Position numbers and translations under genes: made by a program. Shown here piece after piece: positions 42,866 through 51,014 of a stretch of 64,000 nt of DNA; the stretch's first letter is position 1; each line of letters starts with the position of its first letter. The DNA comes from Chryseobacterium aquifrigidense (GTDB lineage Bacteria > Bacteroidota > Bacteroidia > Flavobacteriales > Weeksellaceae): NCBI RefSeq assembly GCF_006716485.1, contig NZ_VFPD01000002.1, forward strand, positions 62,001 through 126,000, read 5' to 3'. The notes beneath the pieces were generated by a model, which did not search any database, was not told the DNA's origin, and saw only the letters and a list, made by a program, of their open reading frames with translations.

Positions 42866-44898
42866 TACTTTAAAATCTGATATACTATCATCGACACAAA
42901 ATATGCCAAACCTGTCATCATGACCACCTGAAAGCCGGTCCATTTCCAGCTTTTGGTTTCTCTGTAGACTACTGCAAGTGTAGAAACACACTGCATTGCA
43001 AATGCATAGAAAAGGAGCACCGAAATTCCGGTTGCAAAACTGAAGACTTTTTCTCCGTTCGGTTTTACGTCTCTTCTCATTTTATCAATAACTTTCACTT
43101 CCGGGGCATCATCTTCCAGACTGTAAAGCGTAGACATCGTTCCCACAAAAACCTCTCTCGCTACAAAACTGGTAAGAATTCCCACTCCCATTTTCCAGTC
43201 GTAGCCAAGCGGAGCAATTACAGGTTCTATTCCTTTACCCATTTTAGCCAGGTAAGAATGATCCAGGTGAACGTCTGCAGCTACAAATTCATTTGTTTTC
43301 CGGCTAGGCCCGAAATAGCTTAAAAACCAGATAATGATACTTACGATGAAAATTATTTTTCCGGCTCCGGTAATGAAGTCCCATACTTTTCCTAAAACCA
43401 TTTTAAAGTCATATCCGAAAAGTGGTTTTTTATAGGCTGGAAGGTCCATTACGAGATACGTTTTTCCTTTACTTTTTATAAATCTTTTTAGGATTGCTGC
43501 GGAGAACAAAGCTACTAAGAATCCAAGGAGATACATTCCCATCAAGACCAATGCTTTGTATTTGATTCCTAAAAATGTTCCTTCTGAGATAATCAGTCCG
43601 ATAATGATACTGTACACTGGAAGTCTCGCGGAACATGTCATAAATGGTGTTACCAATATTGTAAGGAGTCTTTCTTTTACATTCTCAATATTTCTTGTAG
43701 AAATGACTGCTGGAATTGCACAAGCTGTTCCTGAAACCAAAGGAACAATACTTTTCCCGTTAAGCCCGAAGGGACGCAGCAATCTATCCATCAGAAATAC
43801 CACTCTTGCCATATATCCTGAATCTTCCAGTAAGTAAAGGAAGTACAGCAGAATTCCGATCTGTGGTGCAAAAACCACAATTCCTCCTATTCCCGGAACA
43901 ATTCCGTTTGAAATCAGGGAATTAATTGGTCCTTCCGGAAGATGTTCGCTGGTGAACGCAGCCAACCATGAAAAGGTTTCTTCGATCCAGTTCATCGGGT
44001 ATTCTGCAAGGAAGAAAACACTTTGGAATATAATTAATAAGATCGCTAAAAAGACTACGTATCCCCAGAATTTATGAACTAAAACCTTGTCCAGTTTTTC
44101 CGTTAATAATTCTTTGAACTGAGCCTTTTTAAAAATTACATCAGCCAGTATTTTGTCTACCTTCTGATATCTCCTCACGGTTTCCTGAACCTGCAATCTT
44201 TTCGGAACCAGGCTTTTAGAATCAGCCTCATTAAGCTGTTCCATTACTGAGCCAATTCTTCCAAGATCTGTTCCCAGTGAAAGGCTCATCCATGCTTTAT
44301 ATTCATTATCGAAACCTTTATGTGCTGCCAGTTTCTGAATAAAATCTCTGTGCTCGTTAGGGGTTTCAAAAGAAAGGGTATCTGTTTTTACAAATTCATT
44401 GTTGTAAACAGCCTCTCTTACTGCATCAATCCCGATTTGCTCTTTGGCATTGGTCTGAATAATTTTAATGCCTAATGCTTGGGAAAATTTTTGAATATCT
44501 ATAGTGATCCCTCTTCTTTCTGCCTGGTCAATCTGATTGACAATCAGAATCATTGGGATTCCGAGGTCCTGAATCTGCTGGAACAACAGTAATCCTCTTT
44601 TTAAACTTAATGCTTCAAGAATATAAACAACTCCTGCGTAGTTTTTCTGCTCGTCAATAAGGTATTTGGAAAAAATTGCCTCATCTTCTGAGCTGGGATA
44701 CACGCTGTAAGAACCTGGAAGGTCAATAACCTCAACATCCTGATCTTTATACGTATAGTTTCCCGAATGACTTGCTACGGTAACGCCGGCATAGTTTCCA
44801 GTTTTCTGCTTTTTGTTGCAAAGTGTATTAAAAACTGTTGACTTTCCTACATTAGGATTTCCGACTAAAAGTATCTGTTTTTTCTTGTTTTCCTGCAT
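42865..44898 (-). CDS. feoB: Ferrous iron transporter B
   Basis: The 677-residue protein has an N-terminal G domain (G1 GNPNVGKST at ~14-22, G3 DLPG ~58-61, G4 VNQID) and a GDI-like helical domain. A membrane part of about eight helices follows, with two Gate regions (VSGTACAIPAVISTRNIENV, and VFVGTMSTLYSL). It brings Fe2+ across the inner membrane. It overlaps feoA by one base (TAATG) and the Cys-rich gene likewise, forming a tight feoA-feoB-cys operon. Confidence 0.97.
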   Translation of the reverse strand: MQENKKKQILLVGNPNVGKSTVFNTLCNKKQKTGNYAGVTVASHSGNYTYKDQDVEVIDLPGSYSVYPSSEDEAIFSKYLIDEQKNYAGVVYILEALSLKRGLLLFQQIQDLGIPMILIVNQIDQAERRGITIDIQKFSQALGIKIIQTNAKEQIGIDAVREAVYNNEFVKTDTLSFETPNEHRDFIQKLAAHKGFDNEYKAWMSLSLGTDLGRIGSVMEQLNEADSKSLVPKRLQVQETVRRYQKVDKILADVIFKKAQFKELLTEKLDKVLVHKFWGYVVFLAILLIIFQSVFFLAEYPMNWIEETFSWLAAFTSEHLPEGPINSLISNGIVPGIGGIVVFAPQIGILLYFLYLLEDSGYMARVVFLMDRLLRPFGLNGKSIVPLVSGTACAIPAVISTRNIENVKERLLTILVTPFMTCSARLPVYSIIIGLIISEGTFLGIKYKALVLMGMYLLGFLVALFSAAILKRFIKSKGKTYLVMDLPAYKKPLFGYDFKMVLGKVWDFITGAGKIIFIVSIIIWFLSYFGPSRKTNEFVAADVHLDHSYLAKMGKGIEPVIAPLGYDWKMGVGILTSFVAREVFVGTMSTLYSLEDDAPEVKVIDKMRRDVKPNGEKVFSFATGISVLLFYAFAMQCVSTLAVVYRETKSWKWTGFQVVMMTGLAYFVSMIVYQILK

Positions 44899-45152
44899 TA
44901 ATTCAATTCTTCAACAATGATATAATCTCCTTCTTCCTCACGAAGAGCAATCCGGCTTTTTTCTGCTCCAAACTCCACATACATAGGCCCGTTGAATGGC
45001 GCCTGATACAAAATTCTGAAAGTGGTTTCAGGAAGAAGCCCCATTTCAATAATTTTATTGGGCATTTTAAGATGGTCATTATCATACCCCAATATCTTTC
45101 CTATTTTATTTTTAGGAAATCCACTTAATTTATGTAATCCTTTCTCTTTCAA
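44898..45152 (-). CDS. feoA: FeoA-type SH3-like iron transport protein
   Basis: The 84-residue protein is a single SH3-like domain (MGLLPETTFRILYQAPFNGP, then YVEFGAEKSRIALREEEGDY). A stop codon lies two codons before the TTG at 45152, and no ATG occurs until after conserved residues, so this gene must start with TTG (or another non-ATG codon). FeoA stimulates FeoB. The gene leads the feo operon behind a TATATTTG box and a 21-bp palindrome. Confidence 0.92.
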   Translation of the reverse strand: MKEKGLHKLSGFPKNKIGKILGYDNDHLKMPNKIIEMGLLPETTFRILYQAPFNGPMYVEFGAEKSRIALREEEGDYIIVEELN

Positions 45153-45171
45153 AGCCTAATTTTTAGTCCTG

Positions 45172-45203
45172 CAAATATACGCTATTTAAATTTAATCTAA
45201 ATA
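45172..45203 (-). promoter_or_regulatory. feo promoter with palindromic iron-box candidate
   Basis: TATATTTG (45172-45179) is the -7 box, 19 bp before the TTG start. Directly upstream (45183-45203) is a 21-bp palindrome, arms TATTTAGATT and AATTTAAATA around one A, with a single mismatched pair plus the centre. It takes the place of the -33 box, as expected for repression by a metal sensor (Fur or DtxR/IdeR type). Which sensor binds is not known. Confidence 0.65.
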
Positions 45204-45221
45204 ACGTTTTGGGATAAAAGA

Positions 45222-45257
45222 AATCAACCCAAACACATTGCTGTATCTGGGTTGATT
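45222..45257 (-). terminator. Terminator after the GLPGLI gene
   Basis: AATCAACCCA / TGGGTTGATT (10-bp perfect arms), followed on the minus strand by TTCTTTT. It insulates feo from the GLPGLI gene upstream. Confidence 0.75.
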
Positions 45258-45285
45258 CAAAATATAATTTAGTTGATATGAATGC

Positions 45286-46185
45286 TTATTTTTTCTTCTT
45301 GTCAGAAGTCTGCTCTTTTTCTATGGGATTATCATTAGATCCGAAGAAATCTTTTACCTGCTTTTCCAGTCTTTTCATGAAGTCTCCAACTGTTCCGTCT
45401 GTTCCCGGCATAGGTCTGCTCATATTTTCTGCTGTCATATAAGGTCTTGATTCTGCAAACGGATCTGCTTTGTACCCCTCATAAGACTTCAGGAATTTTT
45501 CTTTGGATGTAGGTGTTATTGTATTGCTCATCATTCCCATCTTAGCATTGATCTTATCTGCATATGATAATTCTTCATAGTTTTCGATCTTTTTATTTCC
45601 GCTCAACTGCCAAGAATAGTTTTTATCAGCGTCTTCAATTTTTACAATCAGACCGGGAAGTCCTTTAAATTTATAAGGGCCATCCTGAAAAGGAATATCT
45701 GAACTGAACCATGCCGTCCATTTTCTTCCTCCAAATTCAGTAGTTGCTTTCTGAGCATTATATGCACCTACCTTTTCTTTATCAGGTAAAATGCTCCATT
45801 GCAGTTTCGGTTCGTCATCGTATGAAAAAAGATTTCTACTGATTCTGTCTACATACTGAACTTTCATGTCTGGATAAGTCTTGATGATCTTATAAGAAAA
45901 TTTCGGCCACTTAATCAGCTTAGTCATATCCTTAAAAGATTTGGTTTTCTCCATTTCTTCTATCTGTACTTTAATGATAGAATCCTGAGCAGGCATAGTA
46001 TAATCCTGATAGATTGATTTCTTTGGGGTAATATCAAGAATGGTAATGATCTTATCGATTCTTGCCGAATCTTTCTTAGGCTTAAAACTCAGTTCATAAA
46101 AGAAACGGTTGGCTGTTTCCTTTGACTCCTGAGCTCCTGCAAAAGCAAAAAGAGCAATAAGAAATATGGAGAATAACTTTTTCAT
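45286..46185 (-). CDS. GLPGLI-family secreted protein
   Basis: The 299-residue protein has a signal peptide (MKKLFSIFLIALFAFAGA). The family signature appears as KFKGLPGLIVKIED in the middle, with the usual preceding WTAWFSSDIPFQDGPY block. The C-terminus is Lys-rich. The function of the family is unknown; members are typically found in Bacteroidota next to TonB-linked outer-membrane proteins. Here it shares an unusual promoter pair (TGTAAC-N19-CTAATT) with the outer-membrane receptor at 49626, although DinB lies between them. Confidence 0.93.
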   Translation of the reverse strand: MKKLFSIFLIALFAFAGAQESKETANRFFYELSFKPKKDSARIDKIITILDITPKKSIYQDYTMPAQDSIIKVQIEEMEKTKSFKDMTKLIKWPKFSYKIIKTYPDMKVQYVDRISRNLFSYDDEPKLQWSILPDKEKVGAYNAQKATTEFGGRKWTAWFSSDIPFQDGPYKFKGLPGLIVKIEDADKNYSWQLSGNKKIENYEELSYADKINAKMGMMSNTITPTSKEKFLKSYEGYKADPFAESRPYMTAENMSRPMPGTDGTVGDFMKRLEKQVKDFFGSNDNPIEKEQTSDKKKK

Positions 46186-46201
46186 TGTAGCAAGTTTATA
46201 T

Positions 46202-46232
46202 AATTAGTAATAAGTTCACTTCTTTTGTTACA
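46202..46232 (-). promoter_or_regulatory. ECF-like promoter pair upstream of the GLPGLI gene
   Basis: On the minus strand TGTAAC (46227-46232), 19 bp, CTAATT (46202-46207), then 16 bp to the ATG. The same pair with the same spacing lies at 49642-49672. No TAnnTTTG box fits here. Confidence 0.55.
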
Positions 46233-46366
46233 TTTTTTCTGAAATTTTATTTTGTAATAAAAAATTTTCAGCTGCCCCGGATGACCGATTACTAAAAATT
46301 ATGATTCTCTTAAAACAGTTTCATTTTTAAAACGCTTACCTTTAAGTTTCTAAAAAACAAAATATT

Positions 46367-46864
46367 ATGGATACCTTATCTCAACTAAAATCCGAACTGG
46401 AGGGAGAGTTCCAAACCACCAAAAAATTTATTGAACTATTCCCTGAAGGAAAGAACGATTATGCTCCGCATGAAAAAAGTATGAAAATGATGCCTCTTGC
46501 CACTCATCTGGTAGAAGTTTTTGAATGGCCGAACACTATTTTGAAAACTTCTGAACTGGATTTTGCCAAAGGAGACTATAAACCTACCATTCTTTCTACA
46601 AGAGATGATCTCATGAAAAAACTGGAGGACGATTATCAGTCTGCAAAAACAGCATTGGAAAACAGTACAGAAGACGATCTGAACCCAAGCTGGACTATTA
46701 AAAATGATGGGCACGAATTGGCAAGCTGGAGCAAGTACGGAGCAATCCGGCATGCTTTAAACCAGATCACCCATCACAGGGCTCAACTGGGAGTGTATTA
46801 CAGACTCAATAATATTCCTTTGCCGGGAAGCTATGGGCCTTCAGCAGACCAGCAAAGCTTTTAA
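46367..46864 (+). CDS. DinB-family four-helix-bundle protein
   Basis: The 165-residue protein fits the DinB/YfiT metal-binding four-helix fold. Candidate ligands are His in LATHLVEVFEWP (first helix pair) and the HHRAQLGVYYR motif late in the protein, the usual H-x-x-x-H-H arrangement with NQITHHRAQLG. DinB-like proteins include thiol-dependent transferases and stress-induced proteins; no specific role can be given. It is transcribed alone and ends at a bidirectional terminator. Confidence 0.9.
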   Translation: MDTLSQLKSELEGEFQTTKKFIELFPEGKNDYAPHEKSMKMMPLATHLVEVFEWPNTILKTSELDFAKGDYKPTILSTRDDLMKKLEDDYQSAKTALENSTEDDLNPSWTIKNDGHELASWSKYGAIRHALNQITHHRAQLGVYYRLNNIPLPGSYGPSADQQSF

Positions 46865-46881
46865 TTTCAGTATATCTCAAT

Positions 46882-46911
46882 AAAAAACCAATCCGGATGG
46901 ATTGGTTTTTT
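46882..46911. terminator. Bidirectional terminator between dinB-like and receptor genes
   Basis: AAAAAACCAATCC / GGATTGGTTTTTT with loop GGAT between two convergent genes. Confidence 0.88.
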
Positions 46912-46914
46912 GTT

Positions 46915-49626
46915 TTATTTAAAGTTGAATTTTACACTTAGCATGACCTGGCTTGGGCGGAGCTGCATTGTCGTCTGAGTGATAGTTGTATTATCAATAT
47001 CTATTCTTTCAAACACCTTCTTGTTTGCGATATTCATCCATTTCACTTCAAAATCGACTTTCTTTTTAGTCCATGAAAACTGATAGGAAAGATCAAAGAA
47101 TCCATTATTATATTTTATGTCTGCAGATTTTGAATTGATCTGATCCCAGTAAAATCCTAGAGTATGGTTTTCTAACGGATAAAAGAAAACGTTTAGGTTA
47201 TGGCTATACCCTTCCGTTTTTCCTTGATTTCCTGTAAGGAAGATATTAGATGTTTTATTCCACGTTTTAGAAGCATTAAAATCTACACTCATCCATGAGA
47301 AATAGGTATTATTAAATTTGACACCCAAAGTATTTCCGTTGGTTTTATTATCAATATCATCCGTGTTTCTAATGGATTGAGACTTAGAAATAGTATTGTT
47401 ATAACTTAATGAAGCATTGGTTTTAAACTTAGGAAAATATTTTCCTATTTCCGCATAATAAGTATTGCTGGTTCTTTTATTTTCTCTTTCCAAGTATTCT
47501 GTTACTCTGAAACCTGATTCATTAACAGTACTTGAAGCAATAAGGTTATTTTTTGCGTCGCTTATTCTATATCCTACATTGAAGAAAAGATTATTGAGCG
47601 GATTTCTATACTCCAATCTTACCCCTGCATTTTTTGTATTGGTTTCAGGAATCGGGTTTTTTGGATTCATTACATTAAATCCTCCGGGATTCGTAAGAAT
47701 GTATCCTGCATACGCTGTCTGAATGTCTCCGAAATTATTACTGATCCCTCCATTCACACTGGCTTTGAAGAATGAGGCAAATGAATATTGGGCAAAAAGA
47801 TTAGGGGTAAATGTTACTTTACTTAATGATTTAGAAACATTTCTAAATGCATCTTCAGCCTTGATATTATTAAAATTTACAGGGAAACTTGAAAACAAAC
47901 TCCATGACTCAGATTTATAATTAATTCCAACAGAAGCCGTTGGATTAATTCTAGTGAATTCCAGATCATTTTCATAATTTAAACTTGTAAAGTCCGGAGA
48001 ATTATTCGTTGTGCTACCATCAAAGTTTGTTGTCAGTTTATCTGTAGAAAGATCAAATCCTACCTGTGGAGTGAATGTCCATCCCTTAGAAGAGAAACTG
48101 ATATTTGCAGAATGTGATGTATCTAAAGATTTAATTCTGAAATATTGTAAAGCAGTACTGCCTGGCGTAAATTTTATGGTTGTAAAATCATTACTTCCAG
48201 TTTCTTTATATGGGAACTGTAAGTAATCGGCTGGAGAAATTTCTAAAATCTGCTTATCATTCTGATAGCTGATATAGGACTTGAAATTCACCATTTTTTC
48301 TTTCCAGGGAATAATCGTACTTAAAGAGTTCTGGAAAGATGTTGTAGGTGATTCTAAAGCTTCGTTTCCTATTCTGTAACCTTGCTTATCATTTCTTTCG
48401 GCAAAAGCCCTATCTGCATTCCAGAATTGAGAGAATGTTGTTGTGTTTTTGAAAAATCCTTTTTTAGCATTTTTTGTAAAGATCAATTCTCCTTTCAGCT
48501 TGTCTATATAAAAATTGTTTAAGAATCTGGTCGTGTATTGCGTTCCTTGCTGAATATCTCTGGTAACACTATTTGATTCTCTTTCAACTGCATTATTAGT
48601 ATAGTTTGCATTGGCTTTAAGCTCCCATTCTTTCTTCTTATCAATATTGGTAAGATAATTTGCTGACAAATAATGAACGCTGTTCATTAAATACCTTTTT
48701 ACCGGAAGATCAGGCACGGATGCATTTTCTACACTCAACCAGTTATTTTGAGAGATATTACTTCTTCTCCCTTCCCATGAACTTCCGAAAGCAAGAATAT
48801 TTCCTTCATTTTCCACCTGCTCGCCCATGTTATTGGTTTTATAATTGACGACCCATTGGCTTTTCTGTCCGAAAAACATGGGAGTCAGTTTTACATTCCA
48901 AAGCCATGGATCTCCGAAACCGGTTCCTACTTCTCCCCTACCTGTCATGGTAACAGAATTTTTAAGCTTGATATTGATGGCAGCCTGATCTGAAGGTACT
49001 TTATCCTGAAGGATTTTTACCGGCTGGTGGTTTTCAAGAACCTCTACTTTCTGTACGGCATCTTTCGGAAGGGAGTTGTTGATGGTTCCATACCCACCTT
49101 CCATCAGGTCTTTTCCGTTTACATAGAATTTATTGATGGCATTTCCCTGGTAGAGAATCGTTCCGTCTTTGTTGACCTCAATTCCCGGAATCTTTTTCAT
49201 TACATCCGCAAGCGTTCTGTCGTTTTTACTGTTGAATGCTTTAAGATCGTAAGAAATGGTATCACCTCTTGCGGTAATCATTTTGGTTTTCAGCTGTACT
49301 TCTTTAATTTCTGTGGCTTCAGACTGCATTTTAAAGTTCAGCGTCTGATCGCCGTTATTGATTTGCTTTGTAAGAGGTTTCTGATTGAAAGCTTTCACTT
49401 TTAGATCTACGTTGGATTCAGCAGAAGTAAAAGTTACTTTATATTCACCTTTGGAATTTGTAATGGCATAAGCAAGAATAGCATCTTTCCCAGGTTCCTC
49501 TATGGTTACACTGGCACTTGGTATTGCAACCCCGTCATCATCAGTAATTTTTCCTGAAACCGTTTTCTGTGCGAAAGTAAGCACAGTAAAGAAAAGCATC
49601 AGAAATAAAGGAATATTTTTTTTCAT
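46915..49626 (-). CDS. TonB-dependent-receptor-like outer-membrane protein
   Basis: The 903-residue protein has a signal peptide (MKKNIPLFLMLFFTVLTFAQ), a carboxypeptidase-regulatory-like beta-sandwich (~21-95, TVSGKITDDDGVAIPSASVT), a plug-like domain (~115-220, RTLADVMKKIPGIEVNKDGT, then INKFYVNGKDLMEGGYG) and a large C-terminal beta barrel ending in VMLSVKFNFK. No SusD-like lipoprotein lies beside it, so it is not a typical polysaccharide locus. It may export or import peptides or siderophore-like ligands. Its promoter-like pair matches that of the GLPGLI gene. Confidence 0.9.
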   Translation of the reverse strand: MKKNIPLFLMLFFTVLTFAQKTVSGKITDDDGVAIPSASVTIEEPGKDAILAYAITNSKGEYKVTFTSAESNVDLKVKAFNQKPLTKQINNGDQTLNFKMQSEATEIKEVQLKTKMITARGDTISYDLKAFNSKNDRTLADVMKKIPGIEVNKDGTILYQGNAINKFYVNGKDLMEGGYGTINNSLPKDAVQKVEVLENHQPVKILQDKVPSDQAAINIKLKNSVTMTGRGEVGTGFGDPWLWNVKLTPMFFGQKSQWVVNYKTNNMGEQVENEGNILAFGSSWEGRRSNISQNNWLSVENASVPDLPVKRYLMNSVHYLSANYLTNIDKKKEWELKANANYTNNAVERESNSVTRDIQQGTQYTTRFLNNFYIDKLKGELIFTKNAKKGFFKNTTTFSQFWNADRAFAERNDKQGYRIGNEALESPTTSFQNSLSTIIPWKEKMVNFKSYISYQNDKQILEISPADYLQFPYKETGSNDFTTIKFTPGSTALQYFRIKSLDTSHSANISFSSKGWTFTPQVGFDLSTDKLTTNFDGSTTNNSPDFTSLNYENDLEFTRINPTASVGINYKSESWSLFSSFPVNFNNIKAEDAFRNVSKSLSKVTFTPNLFAQYSFASFFKASVNGGISNNFGDIQTAYAGYILTNPGGFNVMNPKNPIPETNTKNAGVRLEYRNPLNNLFFNVGYRISDAKNNLIASSTVNESGFRVTEYLERENKRTSNTYYAEIGKYFPKFKTNASLSYNNTISKSQSIRNTDDIDNKTNGNTLGVKFNNTYFSWMSVDFNASKTWNKTSNIFLTGNQGKTEGYSHNLNVFFYPLENHTLGFYWDQINSKSADIKYNNGFFDLSYQFSWTKKKVDFEVKWMNIANKKVFERIDIDNTTITQTTMQLRPSQVMLSVKFNFK

Positions 49627-49641
49627 ACTTATTATTTGCTC

Positions 49642-49672
49642 AATTAGTTAATCATTGTGGTTTTTTGTTACA
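49642..49672 (-). promoter_or_regulatory. ECF-like promoter pair upstream of the receptor gene
   Basis: On the minus strand TGTAAC (49667-49672), 19 bp, CTAATT (49642-49647), then 15 bp to the ATG at 49626. Same layout as 46202-46232. The rest of the 449-bp gap to 50075 holds only the cupin promoter. Confidence 0.55.
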
Positions 49673-50049
49673 CTTTTTATAAAGATGAATTTTATCACCA
49701 AAGGTTAAATCACTATCACTACAAACATAGTTATAATTTTCAAATTTTTTATCCTTTTAAAAAAAGAAGTTTTTCTTAAACAAAATGATAAACAATTTAC
49801 CCATTTGTTTTCAAATATTTATTATATCATAAGAACCTATTTGGTATAAAAATTTGCAAAAGGTGAAAGCGATTTATTTTTTGATTAATGTAACATTATC
49901 GGGATAGATTTTGTCTTTTTGTAGTATATGAAGAACAATTTTACGAGGAAGCAAAGAAATTAATATTCTTACTGATTCTAAATAGGAAAATCTGATTTGA
50001 ATCATAGATTAAAAAAAAATTAAACACTATTACATAAATATATATTTAA

Positions 50050-50057
50050 TAATTTTG
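50050..50057 (+). promoter_or_regulatory. -7 box of the cupin/JmjC-like gene
   Basis: TAATTTTG fits TAnnTTTG, 18 bp before the ATG at 50076. The -33 element is unclear. Confidence 0.55.
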
Positions 50058-50075
50058 TAACATAAAATTTATAAA

Positions 50076-50957
50076 ATGGGAATTATTTTAAAGCCTATAG
50101 ATATTGTAGATGACATTTCAAAAGAAGAATTCTACGAAAAATATCTGAAGCCAAGAAGGCCCGTTGTCATCAGGAATATGGCAAAAAAATGGCCTGCTTA
50201 TCAAAAATGGACGATGGAATATATGAAGGAAGTTGTAGGAGATGTGGAGGTCCCGCTATATGACAGCTCAAAGGCAGATCCATCTGCTCCCATTAATGCA
50301 TCAGCAGCAAAAATGAAGTTTGGAGATTATATAGATCTTATTCAGCGAGAGCCTACTGATCTTAGAATTTTTCTCTTCGACCCGATAAAATATGCCCCGA
50401 AACTTTTAGAAGATTATATTTCTCCCAAAGAATTAATGGGCGGCTTCCTTGATAAGTACCCGAATATGTTTTTTGGCGGAAAAGGATCGGTAACGTTCCT
50501 TCACTTTGATATTGATATGGCTCATATTTTCCATACTCACTTTAATGGAAGAAAGCATATTCTTCTTTTTGATTATAAATGGAGAGAAAGACTTTATCAG
50601 ATTCCTTATGCAACCTATGCACTGGAAGATTATGATATTGAAAATCCTGATTTCACAAAATTCCCGGCACTGGATGGTGTAGAAGGAATTGAATGTTATC
50701 TTGAACACGGAGATACATTGTTCATGCCTACCGGATGGTGGCACTGGATGAAATACCTGGACGGAAGTTTCTCAATTTCTTTAAGAGCATGGGACAAATC
50801 ATGGGCAGTAAAGGCACATTCTCTGTGGAATCTTACTGTACAGCGCAAGTTTGATGATATTATGAAGTCCAATTTCAAAAAGAGCTACATGGACTGGAAA
50901 GAGAAAATGGCAGTTAAAAGAGCAGAAATAGCGTTGAAAAGAGGCTTACCAAGATAA
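50076..50957 (+). CDS. JmjC/cupin-8-type Fe(II)/2-oxoglutarate oxygenase
   Basis: The 293-residue protein resembles factor-inhibiting-HIF type hydroxylases. It has KPRRPVVIRNMAKKWPAYQK at the start, then the metal motif LHFDIDMAHIFHTHF (His-x-Asp) and the second His in EHGDTLFMPTGWWHWMKYL, with GRKHILLFDYK providing the 2-oxoglutarate-side Lys. A basic helical C-terminus follows. It should hydroxylate a protein, RNA or small-molecule side chain; the target is unknown. It is monocistronic with its own promoter and terminator. Confidence 0.9.
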   Translation: MGIILKPIDIVDDISKEEFYEKYLKPRRPVVIRNMAKKWPAYQKWTMEYMKEVVGDVEVPLYDSSKADPSAPINASAAKMKFGDYIDLIQREPTDLRIFLFDPIKYAPKLLEDYISPKELMGGFLDKYPNMFFGGKGSVTFLHFDIDMAHIFHTHFNGRKHILLFDYKWRERLYQIPYATYALEDYDIENPDFTKFPALDGVEGIECYLEHGDTLFMPTGWWHWMKYLDGSFSISLRAWDKSWAVKAHSLWNLTVQRKFDDIMKSNFKKSYMDWKEKMAVKRAEIALKRGLPR

Positions 50958-50958
50958 T

Positions 50959-50988
50959 AAAAAGGCGTTTCGATGGAAACGCCTTTTT
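50959..50988 (+). terminator. Terminator after the cupin/JmjC-like gene
   Basis: AAAAAGGCGTTTC / GAAACGCCTTTTT with loop GATG, directly after the stop codon. Confidence 0.9.
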
Positions 50989-51014
50989 TAGTTTAATTAT
51001 TTAGTATCAACAAC

